Source: Xestospongia muta (taxonomy: Eukaryota; Porifera; Demospongiae; Haplosclerida; Petrosiidae). From it: 64,000 bases of DNA. Shown here piece after piece: positions 13,506-25,000 of this stretch. The number at the start of each line of letters is the position of its first letter. Position 1 is the stretch's first letter. The DNA is taken from contig OY848917.1 of NCBI GenBank assembly GCA_963693285.1, positions 17,035,245 through 17,099,244 on the forward strand, read 5' to 3'. The position numbers were made by a program, and so were the translations under genes. Under the pieces are notes generated by a model. It was not told the origin of the DNA, did not search any database, and saw nothing but the letters and a program-made list of their open reading frames with translations.

Positions 13506-14826
13506 TGTAATAACTATAATTATTATTTGCATAATTACGTGCACTATGATCTCGTGATTATTGTTATTGTTATTATTAAAAATAAAAAAAAATTAATTTA
13601 TTGTTTACTGATAATTGCTTATCTACCAATATTACAATGACTGTATTAATTGAATATATACATATTTATTAACCTATTACACTATGATCTTGTGATTATA
13701 GTTATTTATTAATGGAATTTGATCTAATTTATTATTTATTGATAATTGGTTATCTACTGACATTACAATGACTGTATTAATTAAATATATATACAAATTT
13801 ATTAACCTATCCACTAATGACATAATTATGAAGTATTTACATCATTTTCTGATTGCAGACACTTTAATTGATCAACATGAGAGGCAGTAAATATAGAAAG
13901 TTTCTTTTTATGAAAGAAATGTTGTACAATAAATTATACCTGCTGGTGTTCTACAAGGTGTGCTTATTATTATTACTATATATATATATAGCTCTAAAGT
14001 CTTATGTAGCTCAGTAGTACTAGTAGGCATTTTGTAACAAAGTAATCCAATCATCTGTCTTGATCTATTATAATATACCACCTGACATTAAGAGGTATTT
14101 GTAGCATTCCAAAAACATCAACAGTTTTAACACATTAGGTGGATATAGCTATTAAGCAAATTAACCTACAGTTAGGTTTTTAGTATCACTCTTCACTGTG
14201 AACACAATACATTGAAAGTAACACAGATTTATTTAGTGAACTATATAGAATTGGTGCATTTGGCATTGACAGGAAAGATGAAGACCACAAGAAATTATTC
14301 TGCTCAGCAGTTGATCTACTTCCTTGGTTTGCTATTCAAATATCAGGGACACAAAAATGCCTACCAAAGAGCTCCTCCAAATAACCAATTACTAATAGAA
14401 AGAGAGAGAGAGCTATTAATAGTTTATAAATAAAATCATCACACTATGACTAACAAAGGAAATTGTTAAATGATATTGAAAAAATCAACAATATACCATG
14501 GTATAGACAGATACACATATATAGTTGAACTGACTTTACTTACAGAGCAAAATAGAGTGAACTATATATAGTTGAACTGACTTTACTTACAGAGCAAAAT
14601 AGACTGAACTATTGATCTGATATGTGAATCTAAAATAAAGAGACATTGCTTCTTCATTACTGATGTTAATGATAAGTATTTAGTCTTTCCTCAAAACTAC
14701 ACACCGTCTGGGAATTTGTCTTGTAATGACAAACTCACAAATGTTTGCATAACAGAGTGAAGTTTACATGAGACAAGTATCCAACTATCAGCCCCTCCTA
14801 CAAAAATTATACCTCCCCTCAAATCA
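13506..14826. other. Intergenic between divergent RFX-A and the TTL-like gene
   Basis: AT-rich sequence with no convincing gene. It includes a near-perfect tandem duplication with a period of about 49 bp at 14519-14610 (ATATAGTTGAACTGACTTTA twice). A similar pair of AT-rich blocks starts near 13660 and 13780. A (TA)n run lies at about 13977-13990. Confidence 0.6.
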
Positions 14827-17800
14827 GTGATGACCACCTCTTTTAAAAAATGGACAATTTTGTTCCTACTTTCTGTTCTACTCTGCTGTGGTAATTTGCT
14901 TAATTTCTTTCTCACTTACAAGACGGTACGTCAATGTTCCACATCACCAACTAGTCCAGGACTTGGTAAACCTATATTGTCTACAACTTCTGTTAAAAGG
15001 TTGAAATGGAAAGAATCTAATCCATTAATTCGCACATCAAGTCAGAATACACCATACAAAAGACACTCGAAACCTTTTCAACACTTCTCAAATGAACAGG
15101 ATTGTTATTTTAAAAAAGATCCATTAGAACGTTACATTTGTGAAGTGGAGTCATTTCATGTGTTCTATACTACTAAAACACATCCACTGGTTGTAGCCAA
15201 AGATCTCTCCATATTACGCTACTATGCACAAAGAGACCTTCAAGGCTTGACACTTGCGTATAGGAACATAAGCTTTGAAGTAACAGAGCAAGCATTTAAG
15301 CAATCTACAAAATTCTCTGATATATCAGTGCTCCTCTGTTTGGGAATAGTATCTCAAGACAGATTCTGTTTAAAACCAAGTGCCTACAAAAATTTAGGTC
15401 AAGGTCAAAAAATCAATCAAATTCATAATATGAGAGATACTTTGTGGCGAAAAGATGGATTTTGCTTCACACTACGGGAAGCATTACATGGTTATAGAGG
15501 CTGGCGTAATTTCACATTTCCTTGTTGGGTACTACCTCAAGATAAAGATACTCTTGAGAAGGAAATGTCCAAAACTGCTACTACTGACTATATTGTTAAA
15601 CCAGCTTTTCGTGGAGAGGGACATGGCATATACGTGGTCCGTTCTTTCAAAGAAATTAGTCATTCAACTGCTGAGAGTTATGTTATACAACCCTTTCTTA
15701 AGAGACCTTATCTAGTTAGAGGAAAGAAATTTGACTTTAGGACATATGTACTTGTTACTCACATATCTCCTCCTCGTATCTATTTTTATAAAGAAGGATT
15801 AGTTCGATTTGCATCCAGTAAATACAATCACAATGCAACAAGAGGTGGTAAAGAGCAGCAATATTTAACTAACACTTCAGTTGGCAAAAAGTTTGCACAG
15901 TTGTCAAATCTCACGTGGACATATGAACGTCTATGTAAATACCTAGAGAAGAGGAATGTCAATACAACTAAGTTATTTGATTCAATACGAAATGCAATTA
16001 CAAGAACAATACTAGCTTCTGAATTTCGTTTCCTTAGTGACATAAAGTGAGTTGTTACTATACCAGTTGGCTCCTTCAATGTTTAATTTACTATCCCTAT
16101 AACTAGACAGCACAACTGACTAAAATGTTGATATAATTACATGTTCCATTTATGTGTAGGATACCTTAATGTATATTATATACTTAATAACTCACACTTG
16201 AGTCTGTAATTGACAGAGTGGAATAATAGATATTGAATTATGTCTATGAGTTTAGTTGATTTTTACATCTGTTTTGGCAAAATTTGTACTTTAGAACTAC
16301 AATCATTGCAAAGTAAATAGTATGTCTTATGTATGTATGTGTTATATGTAAGTATTTAATGATGTATTGAGTTTACAGATAAAGGACTGAAATAAATTTG
16401 AGTTTAATGCATTTTTCTAGGTTCAATTTAGGTGGATACGACTGTCGTAACTGTTATCATCTTCTAGGAGTGGATGTTATCATAGATGAAAATCTTCATC
16501 CAATTGTTATCGAGGTAAGTAATTGTTGAATGACACATAAAAATGGCGCACACAAGCTATTGATTAAAACTTTAGAAATTCACATTGATGTTACTTTTTA
16601 ATGTTTGTGCAAATTTCAATTTCAAGTTTTAATCAAAATGTTAGTGGCAACCAAGTTGGGTTGCCCAGTTGGTTTAGCTACTTAAGAAACACTTGGCAGG
16701 AACATTTATATGATAGACACTTCTCAATATTGTTAGAGGAGCATTATATAACGCCTGGGGAATATGGATATCAAACACCTGTGTCCTCTCCAGGAAGTTC
16801 ACCTAGCTAATTGACCATAGACCTTATTAACTTAATACAATATAGTAACTGTTCTAGTTTCACATATTAATAGGTTTATAGTGTAAACAATACTTGTTTG
16901 TACCATGCAACATGATACCTTCAATAATTAATTGAACTATGAAGCATCGTGTGTATTCCTAATTAATAAGAGACAATAAAATTAAAACCAAGTATTTATA
17001 ATTTTAAATCACTTTATGACTTATAAATATTTATAAGATTTATTTTCCACATACTTCATCTTTATTCACATTTGTCCATCCAGTCATTCATCCATACATC
17101 CATTGATTCATCAGCTGTATTTCATTCATCCATACATCCATTGATTCATCTAGCTGTATTCATTCATCTATACATCCATTGATTCATCAGCTGTATTTCT
17201 TTCATTCATACAACCATTGATTCATCTAGCTGTATTCATTCATCCATCTATCCATCTATCTGTCCACCCATTCATTCATTCAGACATCATCAGCGATCTA
17301 TCTGTCCATCCATTCATTCATTCATCCAGCCATCCATTGATCCATCCATTTATTCATTGACACATTCATTGATATAAACTAAACTAAGTTGAAGTAATAA
17401 AATGTTTCAAACTCTACACAATGATTACAGTCCAGCAAACTTGTGAAACTAATAATGAACAATTTCACAGATTTTGATCAGCAACATGCTATGTACATTA
17501 GTAATATACAACATGAACATTAAACACTATACATTGATCAATTTTCAATATAAGGACTTGACAATCTTCAAACGAAGGCACCCATATATATAAAAGTATT
17601 GTGCATTTTGTGTTAATATATGTGGGAAACATTTTACCACATGACATTGTATGGTCTAGTTGGTTGACACTGATACTGTTGATATATGTCTTCTTTTTAA
17701 TAATATCCATTGATATTGTAATAATATACATACACACCCATCATTTCTATTTCTTGGCATTATATACCGCTTCAAAATGATATAATTAAATACTTGGAAT

Positions 17801-18944
17801 ACTCCTCTACTCAAATGTCACATCCCAAAGAAAAATAAACTTTAAATTAGAAATAGATAACACTGCTTTGGTTGATTGAAGTGATAGAATGCTTTGAACT
17901 AAGTAGTAATAATAGACGTCCTTTATGGGACTAACAGTATATAGTAATAATAGACGTCCTTTATGGGACTAACAGTATATAGTAATAAAAGATTATAAAA
18001 CATTATAAAGCTTGTGTATAATATAGTATTATATATTGATATTATTTTAAATAGTGTTTTATTCCACGTCAAATTAAGTGAGCTTGTAATATTGCTAAGT
18101 TATTAGTAATGGTGGATATTCTGAACAATCTTCTCTTCTATGCTGACACACATAACACAACTTTGAATATGGACATCTTGTAATGAAATCCGAAACAATG
18201 CAATTATTATATTGATTACCAAGAAATATTTAACACAATTTGTTACTAGCTAGGAAGTATAGTGTGATGAGCCTTTTAAAGTCAATGATCATAACCTTGT
18301 ACAAAGTCAACTTCAAACATAGTAATCCTTTGAGATAATATCATCATTAAAATAACTTGGCACTGAGTCAAATATGGATGAATAGTACATTGTGGGTGTG
18401 TTGTTAATGTTATAAAGTTCAATTAAATAACATGTATTTATTGCCTTGTAGTTAATAAAACTGAGTTATTAATTACTATGATATTGTTTTTCCACACTAG
18501 ATAAATGGTCTTCCTTCAATGCAACTATCTCACGAAATGGGCGTGTTACCAAATCCCTCAAGTGCTTATACTGCAACCAAGTACGGACTAATGAATGACA
18601 TGTTACACATTCTATATGGAAATATCTCAGTTGCTAAAACCCTAGCACAAGATCTACGTACATTGAAAATTGGTATAGGACCTGGACCATTATGTAATTC
18701 ATCAATACATATATATTGTGTTGACATCAAGATGTTACAGCAGTTGGTGGCTGTTACTAGAGAACGACTACTTCAAGGAGGGTATCAGAGAATTTATCCT
18801 GTTGCTGACGGAGAGAGATATTCCAGATTTATAAGACATATGAATAATTTGGTACATAGGAAATTGGAGAAAGCATATAACGCTCGCACACTGTGGCAAA
18901 TTCATCACTTATTAACAGCTCTAGAAAAATTAAACAGGAAATAA
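14827..18944 (+). CDS. Membrane-anchored tubulin-tyrosine-ligase-like (TTL domain) enzyme, 3 exons, 585 aa
   Basis: Exons 14827-16046, 16421-16514 and 18501-18944, with phases 2 and 0. The TTL domain is an ATP-grasp ligase that adds amino acids (Tyr, Glu or Gly) to protein substrates, classically tubulin. Visible motifs are YIVKPAFRGEGHGIYVV (nucleotide-binding Lys about residue 258), RGKKFDFRTYVLV (about 298-310), YFYKEGLVRFAS, and IVIEING in place of the usual E-V-N metal-binding motif, with Glu and Asn retained. Residues 10-30 are strongly hydrophobic after KK, which reads as a signal anchor with the catalytic part in the lumen. Several N-glycosylation sequons (NIS, NFT, NAT, NTS, NLT, NTT) fit that topology. 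A cytosolic tubulin role is therefore doubtful. Its stop lies only 153 bp before the RFX-B ATG. The family is clear; substrate and compartment are inferred. Confidence 0.88.
17060..17365. repeat. Degenerate CATTCATCCAT tandem repeats in an intron
   Basis: Repeats of CATTCATCCATACATCCATT and variants, with an embedded GATTCATCAGCTGTATTT unit, fill part of intron 2 of the TTL-like gene. Confidence 0.85.
17905..17988. repeat. 37-bp tandem duplication
   Basis: TAGTAATAATAGACGTCCTT followed by TATGGGACTAACAGTATA occurs twice back to back without differences, in intron 2 of the TTL-like gene. The identity of the copies suggests a recent event. Confidence 0.85.
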
Positions 18945-19097
18945 TTGTTATATAAAAGTGTATGTTACTTTTGATAATTTTTATTGAGTAATGCGGATTT
19001 CTAGTTAGTGCACGTGACGTCCGGCCGCAAGTGGAAGTTCATATAATTTATTATGTGCAGTGGCTGGATTAAGTGTTTAATCGTATGTAAGTCTGAA
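18945..19097 (+). promoter_or_regulatory. Short intergenic region, probable RFX-B promoter
   Basis: Only 153 bp separate the TTL-like stop from the RFX-B ATG. It contains GCACGTGACGTCCGGCCGCA (about 19009-19028), with an E-box (CACGTG) overlapping a CRE-like TGACGT in a GC-rich patch. Either this is a compact promoter or the 3' UTR of one gene overlaps the 5' end of the next. Confidence 0.45.
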
Positions 19098-22000
19098 ATG
19101 GATGATCATGCCTCAGAGGAGATTTACTCTGACGAAGAGTATTGTCCTGTATCAGATCTACGTCAAAGCACCACCAGATCTTCAAAGAAACATCAAGGTA
19201 CATTAATTGTAGTAAATTATCGATATTATCTGATGTCTTAGTAGAAGTAAACGTAGTAGAATTATTGTTATTTTTGTATAGTATATTAATATACTATTGT
19301 TTTAATTTTAAATAATAACGAACAAAAGCAATTAAAATGAGTCATCACACTTCTAGTATATATAATACAGCATAATATGATGATCTTCAGACTGCTCATA
19401 TCAGTCACTCCACTGACTGAACATATTCTTTATATTCTTTAATTTGTTACACTTTAGGTCGCAGTAGATCAAAATCATTGAAGACACACAAACTCTCTTC
19501 AACAACTATTTTAGATTGGTAAGTTATATAATAAACTGTAACGCTTAATTGTGATATTAAATATTATTTCCACCTGTTATATTAAGCTAATTATCAATTG
19601 TTATAATGTAGTTGACTGTTGTGGAATTATCATTTGATGTAACACAACATCAATCTATTAAATATCTCATTTCTCTCTAACAGGTTAGGTGAGAACTATG
19701 TTACTGTACCCGGTTCCTGTTTGCCGAGGTGTGCACTATATACACATTATCAAGATTTCTGTAAGAGAATGAAATTAGTACCACTGAGTGCTGCTAGCTT
19801 TGGCAAGGTAGGAATGACAAGATTAGAGGATTTGTCCCTAATAATTCAAATGATTTAATGTGCATGATATATTACCGAATACTAGAGTAAATGCACTATA
19901 TTATGTAGGTGCTATCACTTTAATGTGACTAGTATTATATATGACTATGTAGGTTGTGAGAATTAAATTTCCTAACCTGTCAACACGTCGACTTGGAACC
20001 AGAGGCCAATCCAAGTAGGTATTGTAATCGTTATTTCTTGTCATGTTAATTTAGTACAATGAATATAAAGTATATTAACTAATATTGTATATTGAAATAG
20101 CATAGTACTAAAAGATTATTGTGTCTTTAGCTTTGTGTAATGAGAATAAAGACTTCGTATCATTTGGTTATTAGGTACCATTACTATGGTCTGGCTATTA
20201 GAGAGTCATCTGTTTACTATAAAAAAGGTTATGTAAAGAAAGGCATCACTAGGTAAGTATCAGTCATATTGTTGGTTGCATCTGTTTTTTTTTTTATTTT
20301 TTTCTCTTTATTATATATAAATAATGTGCATGACAATAAAATGAGACTACATGAAGTGAATTGTTATTGTGGTTAAATTTATTTGTCTAACACCTACCTA
20401 TTATTAATATGTAAATTCATTAGTAATTTTCTTTTCTCTAGATTTTCTAATAACCCATGCAAGAAAGAGGTATATATTGACTCGTATAGAAATTTTTACT
20501 ATTGAATAAGTAAAATTATTGTCATATAAGCTAAGCTATTATTTATTATGAGCAACATACTGTTATGATTGAATAAGAACAACAAATATAGTAATGACTA
20601 CGTTCAAATTAAAACTAAGTGTAGTTTGTGAGATATTGATAGACTCTCTCTCTCTCTCTCTCTCTCTTTCTTGCTCTCACACACACATGCACACACATAT
20701 ATTATCATCACAGACCAATTTATTAATGTCTTCTAGCAAAGGATCTTTATTGCCTGAGTTCCCTGATGTGAAGAGTATTGTACTACCTTATGCCTTTCCA
20801 ATTGATAGGGTAAATATATTATAGACTTATCAATTGACACTATACTCATCATACACCTGTACTCATTTTGACTGGTTTCAAATACCACAATACATTTGTT
20901 GCCATGGCCACAAATCACCATAGCTTTAGTCTTGTTATGATGGGAATTCAAGGATTGGCTATTAGATCACAAGGTTTTTATTTGTTAATTAACTTGTAGA
21001 AGTTCTTATTTACAAATACAAGCATTGTCACATCAACATTAAAACCACATCAATCCACTATACAATATATACTAGAAATAGTATATACCACATAGCTGAG
21101 TGGATTAGTGTATAATGTTGGCGGTGTCCTAAATGTAAAATAATACACTAAATTATCAATTAAACTAAGTAGGATGTATCATATGATCATATGATAGGTA
21201 TAATAGGACATATTATGTTATTATTATATCTATTTTTGTCCTTTTAGTTAGAGCAGTTTATGGTAATGTATAGAGCTCATTGTCAACGAGTACATGATTC
21301 AATTACGAGGAGGAATTACTCTGAGGTAAGGGCAGTTTTATATAGTAGCTATCAATGTATTAATTAAGTGAGAGAGAAGTATATAACATGATATGTAAAT
21401 ATAATTATTGGAAATGACAAGATAGTTTAAGGACTACAATCTTTGAATTGATTATATTTATCACTATATACATCAAAGTCATATAGACAACGTTAGATTA
21501 CATTCACTTTTGTTGATTGCACTGACTTTGGACCTCATTAAAAAAACCAGTGTGATACACATGGAATGCAAAGTGAATTATTATGATCTAATTGGTATTG
21601 ATTGATGATAATGATATGACTTGTAAACTAGCTAGAAGAATTAAAAGGACATAAGAGGATTAAGAGTACTATATAACCAGCTACAATATCAATGTGATAA
21701 TAACTAGCTCCAGAGTGTGATATTTTAAGAATTTTTCAGGAGTCAGTGCAAACATACTATAGTTATCTCTATTTGTATTTACAATGGTATTCCAATAAAA
21801 GTAATGATGCATAGTAATAGGTATGGTACATAGGGTTTGTAAATACCAGGTATGTATAATAAAATGCTTTTCTTAAAGCAAGGCAAATACATTTATTACA
21901 CCAATTAGACTTCTTACTATAATTTTGTTTATTTATTGGTCTGTTGTTTAAGAAAGAATTATTACAATACATTGCTAATGTCTTGTCTTAACACTAACAT

Positions 22001-25000
22001 TTATTTTTTAAACTTTTGGGTGACAGTGCCAAGATTTACTTCAAATAACAAACAGAATAGAAGTTATTAGTTGCAAATAATTATGAAATAGACTTTGTCC
22101 AAAACACTTACATGAAAATGGAGATCCCAGCATAAAGGAGAATATAATATATTGGTTTGCTCTTATTCATTTGTTATCACTTTATCGTTAGCATAGTAAC
22201 ATAGATGAATATAATCAGCATAATATATATTAGAAGCTATATGAATGTTTGTGTGGTTGCTAGGCAGCCATTTTTAGATGACGTTAATATATCTTGACTT
22301 TTTATGTTTTTGTCTACAGGTTGAAGAGTTTATAATTCACTTTTGGAGAGGCATGCCATCTCATATGTTACATATCTTAGACTGTAAAGTCACATTAGAT
22401 CTGATCTCAGTATGTGATTCTATGCTATATAAGGTATGAATTATATTTATGACTATAAACATAACTATACTTGTAATGAAACAACTGTTGCTAGGTGAGA
22501 GGTAGGTAGGAGTTATGATGTTACACTTGATGTGTAATTGATGTAGTATGAAAGAATATATCATATTATAATAACAACCAGAGCTTATTAGATGAATGAA
22601 TGAAACATTTCTTATTCTATAAGCATCTGATTCCTATTTAGATAATTTTGTGATAATGTATGATGTGGTCTTCTGATTTACACATTGTCACTTCAAAGAA
22701 AGACACGTGTATATGTCCATGTAACAATAATTTTATATGTGTTGATCTGTATGTAAAAAAAACATAAGAGATAACTAAAGTAACTAAATGGTGTTAGCTT
22801 TTATTATTCTAATAGCCTATTCAAATACAACTATACACCTGCCTTTTCTATATATATAAACATAAGAGATAACTAAAGTAACTAAATGCTGTTAGCTTTT
22901 ATTATTCTAATAGCCTATTCAAATACAACTATACACCTGCCTTTTAATATGACTATTAGCTAGGAGTGCATTTTGTTTACTTGAAGTATTACAAATAGTA
23001 TATATGTCCATTATCTAACTAGTAGCATGCTCTGATTAAGAGAGTTTATATGGCTGCTCAGCCTATTCCATTATTGGTTGTCTGGTTATATGGGTACCTA
23101 TTGTCTACATCCACACGCTACTATCAATTTAAATTAGCATTGTGCAGTATAAACTATTATACATATTTCACATTTATGATCTCAGTAAATGCTTCAATGC
23201 AATAATATCTCTGTAAAGTGATATATACAGCATATGAGGTGATAATAATAGTAATAAGTATTAATAAAATTAATATAATATTAATAGCAATAGTAATTGT
23301 ATAGAAAGTAATACATCTACTATGTGTATTGCTTATTGACTCTTGTATGTCCACCATTAATAAGATAAGCAAAAAGGTTTTGTAAGTAATTCAATAAAGA
23401 ATAAAAATCAATAGTTTCTGTGTTGATTTTTTAAAAGCCAAATGTGATGTATTTCAAAGTCACTTTGTCAGCTAGTCTCAGCTATCTTATCACGGAACAC
23501 CAAACTTGAGATGTTAGTAACAGTAATTTATAATAGACAGTCCATATAATAGTAATAGTAATAGTAGTACATTACATTGTAAATTGATCCCAAATCTGAT
23601 TATATAATATTATATAATTATGTATTGTGGTAACCGTGTGTTTGTGTTATATAATAAACCTACTATCCTACTCATGAATATTGTAGATGGTTATATCATA
23701 CATTTCTTGGTAATTAGAAGTAAGTGAGAAGTCTATGGTAAATTGAGAATTAAATTAGTCCAATTAGAAACCTGACTATGTTCTAGACCACATCACAAGT
23801 ATAGTTCCTATTGTGCCACATCAAGTGTTGTTTGTACGGTAGCACTTCACAAGTGCTGTTTGTACTGTACACATCACAACATTCTTAACTTTCTGGAAGC
23901 ATTGCTTCATGTGTATAAGTCTTTGTTGGACAAGTGCCATAATACCATGTTAGGCACCGTAAAGTATATTTACACATAGCTGCATGACAAATATCATTAG
24001 AGTCATATTTGTTATTGATATATTATTGAGTTTTGCCAGGACCCCATAAAAGGAAGGTTTTTACAGGCTCCTGGTTTTACTTACTCAAAGATGTAAATTT
24101 TGTCAGTATTCAATTGTCCTAAATTCAATTGTATTTAATTTCACTTTCTAGACTGTGTGTGATTCTCTGATTCCTGATTCATTACTACCTATTCCTGGAA
24201 GGTATGTGTCACTGAGATTATGTCACTGTTATCAAATTACATGTACAATAATAAACAGATAAATAGCTAAGCTGGTACAGACATTATTACTAATTATGCA
24301 TCAATGTTCTTGTTAGAAGCACTAGTTATTAATACATGTACTTAATAACTATAACAACAATTGAAGCATGTGTATCACCTGTAAAAATTTAAAGTTCCTT
24401 TTTAAGTGAGTGTAGGCTTAGATGACCAACTACATGACTAATTAATCAAATTCTTAGACAAGATGTAATTATGTCTTTTCTTTCATTTTATTGTAGTTGT
24501 TCAGAAGATATGTTTATTTTGTCAAAGAAACTAGTGGATTGGCTGATGTACTCTCTTAATGATCTACCTAGATCATTATGTACTGTCAAAGTACAAGGTA
24601 TAATTGTAGTAATGACTGTACACTGTTGAGATGTAAATATGTGTTTATGTCACATTAAACTAATTGTGCCTATTGCATTAAATACTGCCAAGAAAACTTG
24701 TGTGTCATCTTTAAGCATACACATTTGAAGAGAAGCCGTATATGTTTGTTTGAAACAGGAATTTAAAGTTTTTGATGTGGCTAAATTTCAAATCACTACA
24801 CTATTCCCATAGATTAAATATCAACCTTTCTAACTAAAAATTACAGGAGTTTAGTTATTTGACTATAACTGTAATTGAACAAGTTTAATTCAATATAAAC
24901 TAAACCAAGCTTCTATTAACAATAAGAGATTCTATTTAGACTTCATATTGTACTGATATGTTCATACCCTCTGTGATGACTATGTTTATTTATCTTGATT

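Noticed and set aside
16601..16810. 69-codon frame in the TTL-like gene intron
   Set aside because: No ATG context, no homology pattern, and it is inside an intron with confirmed flanking TTL motifs.
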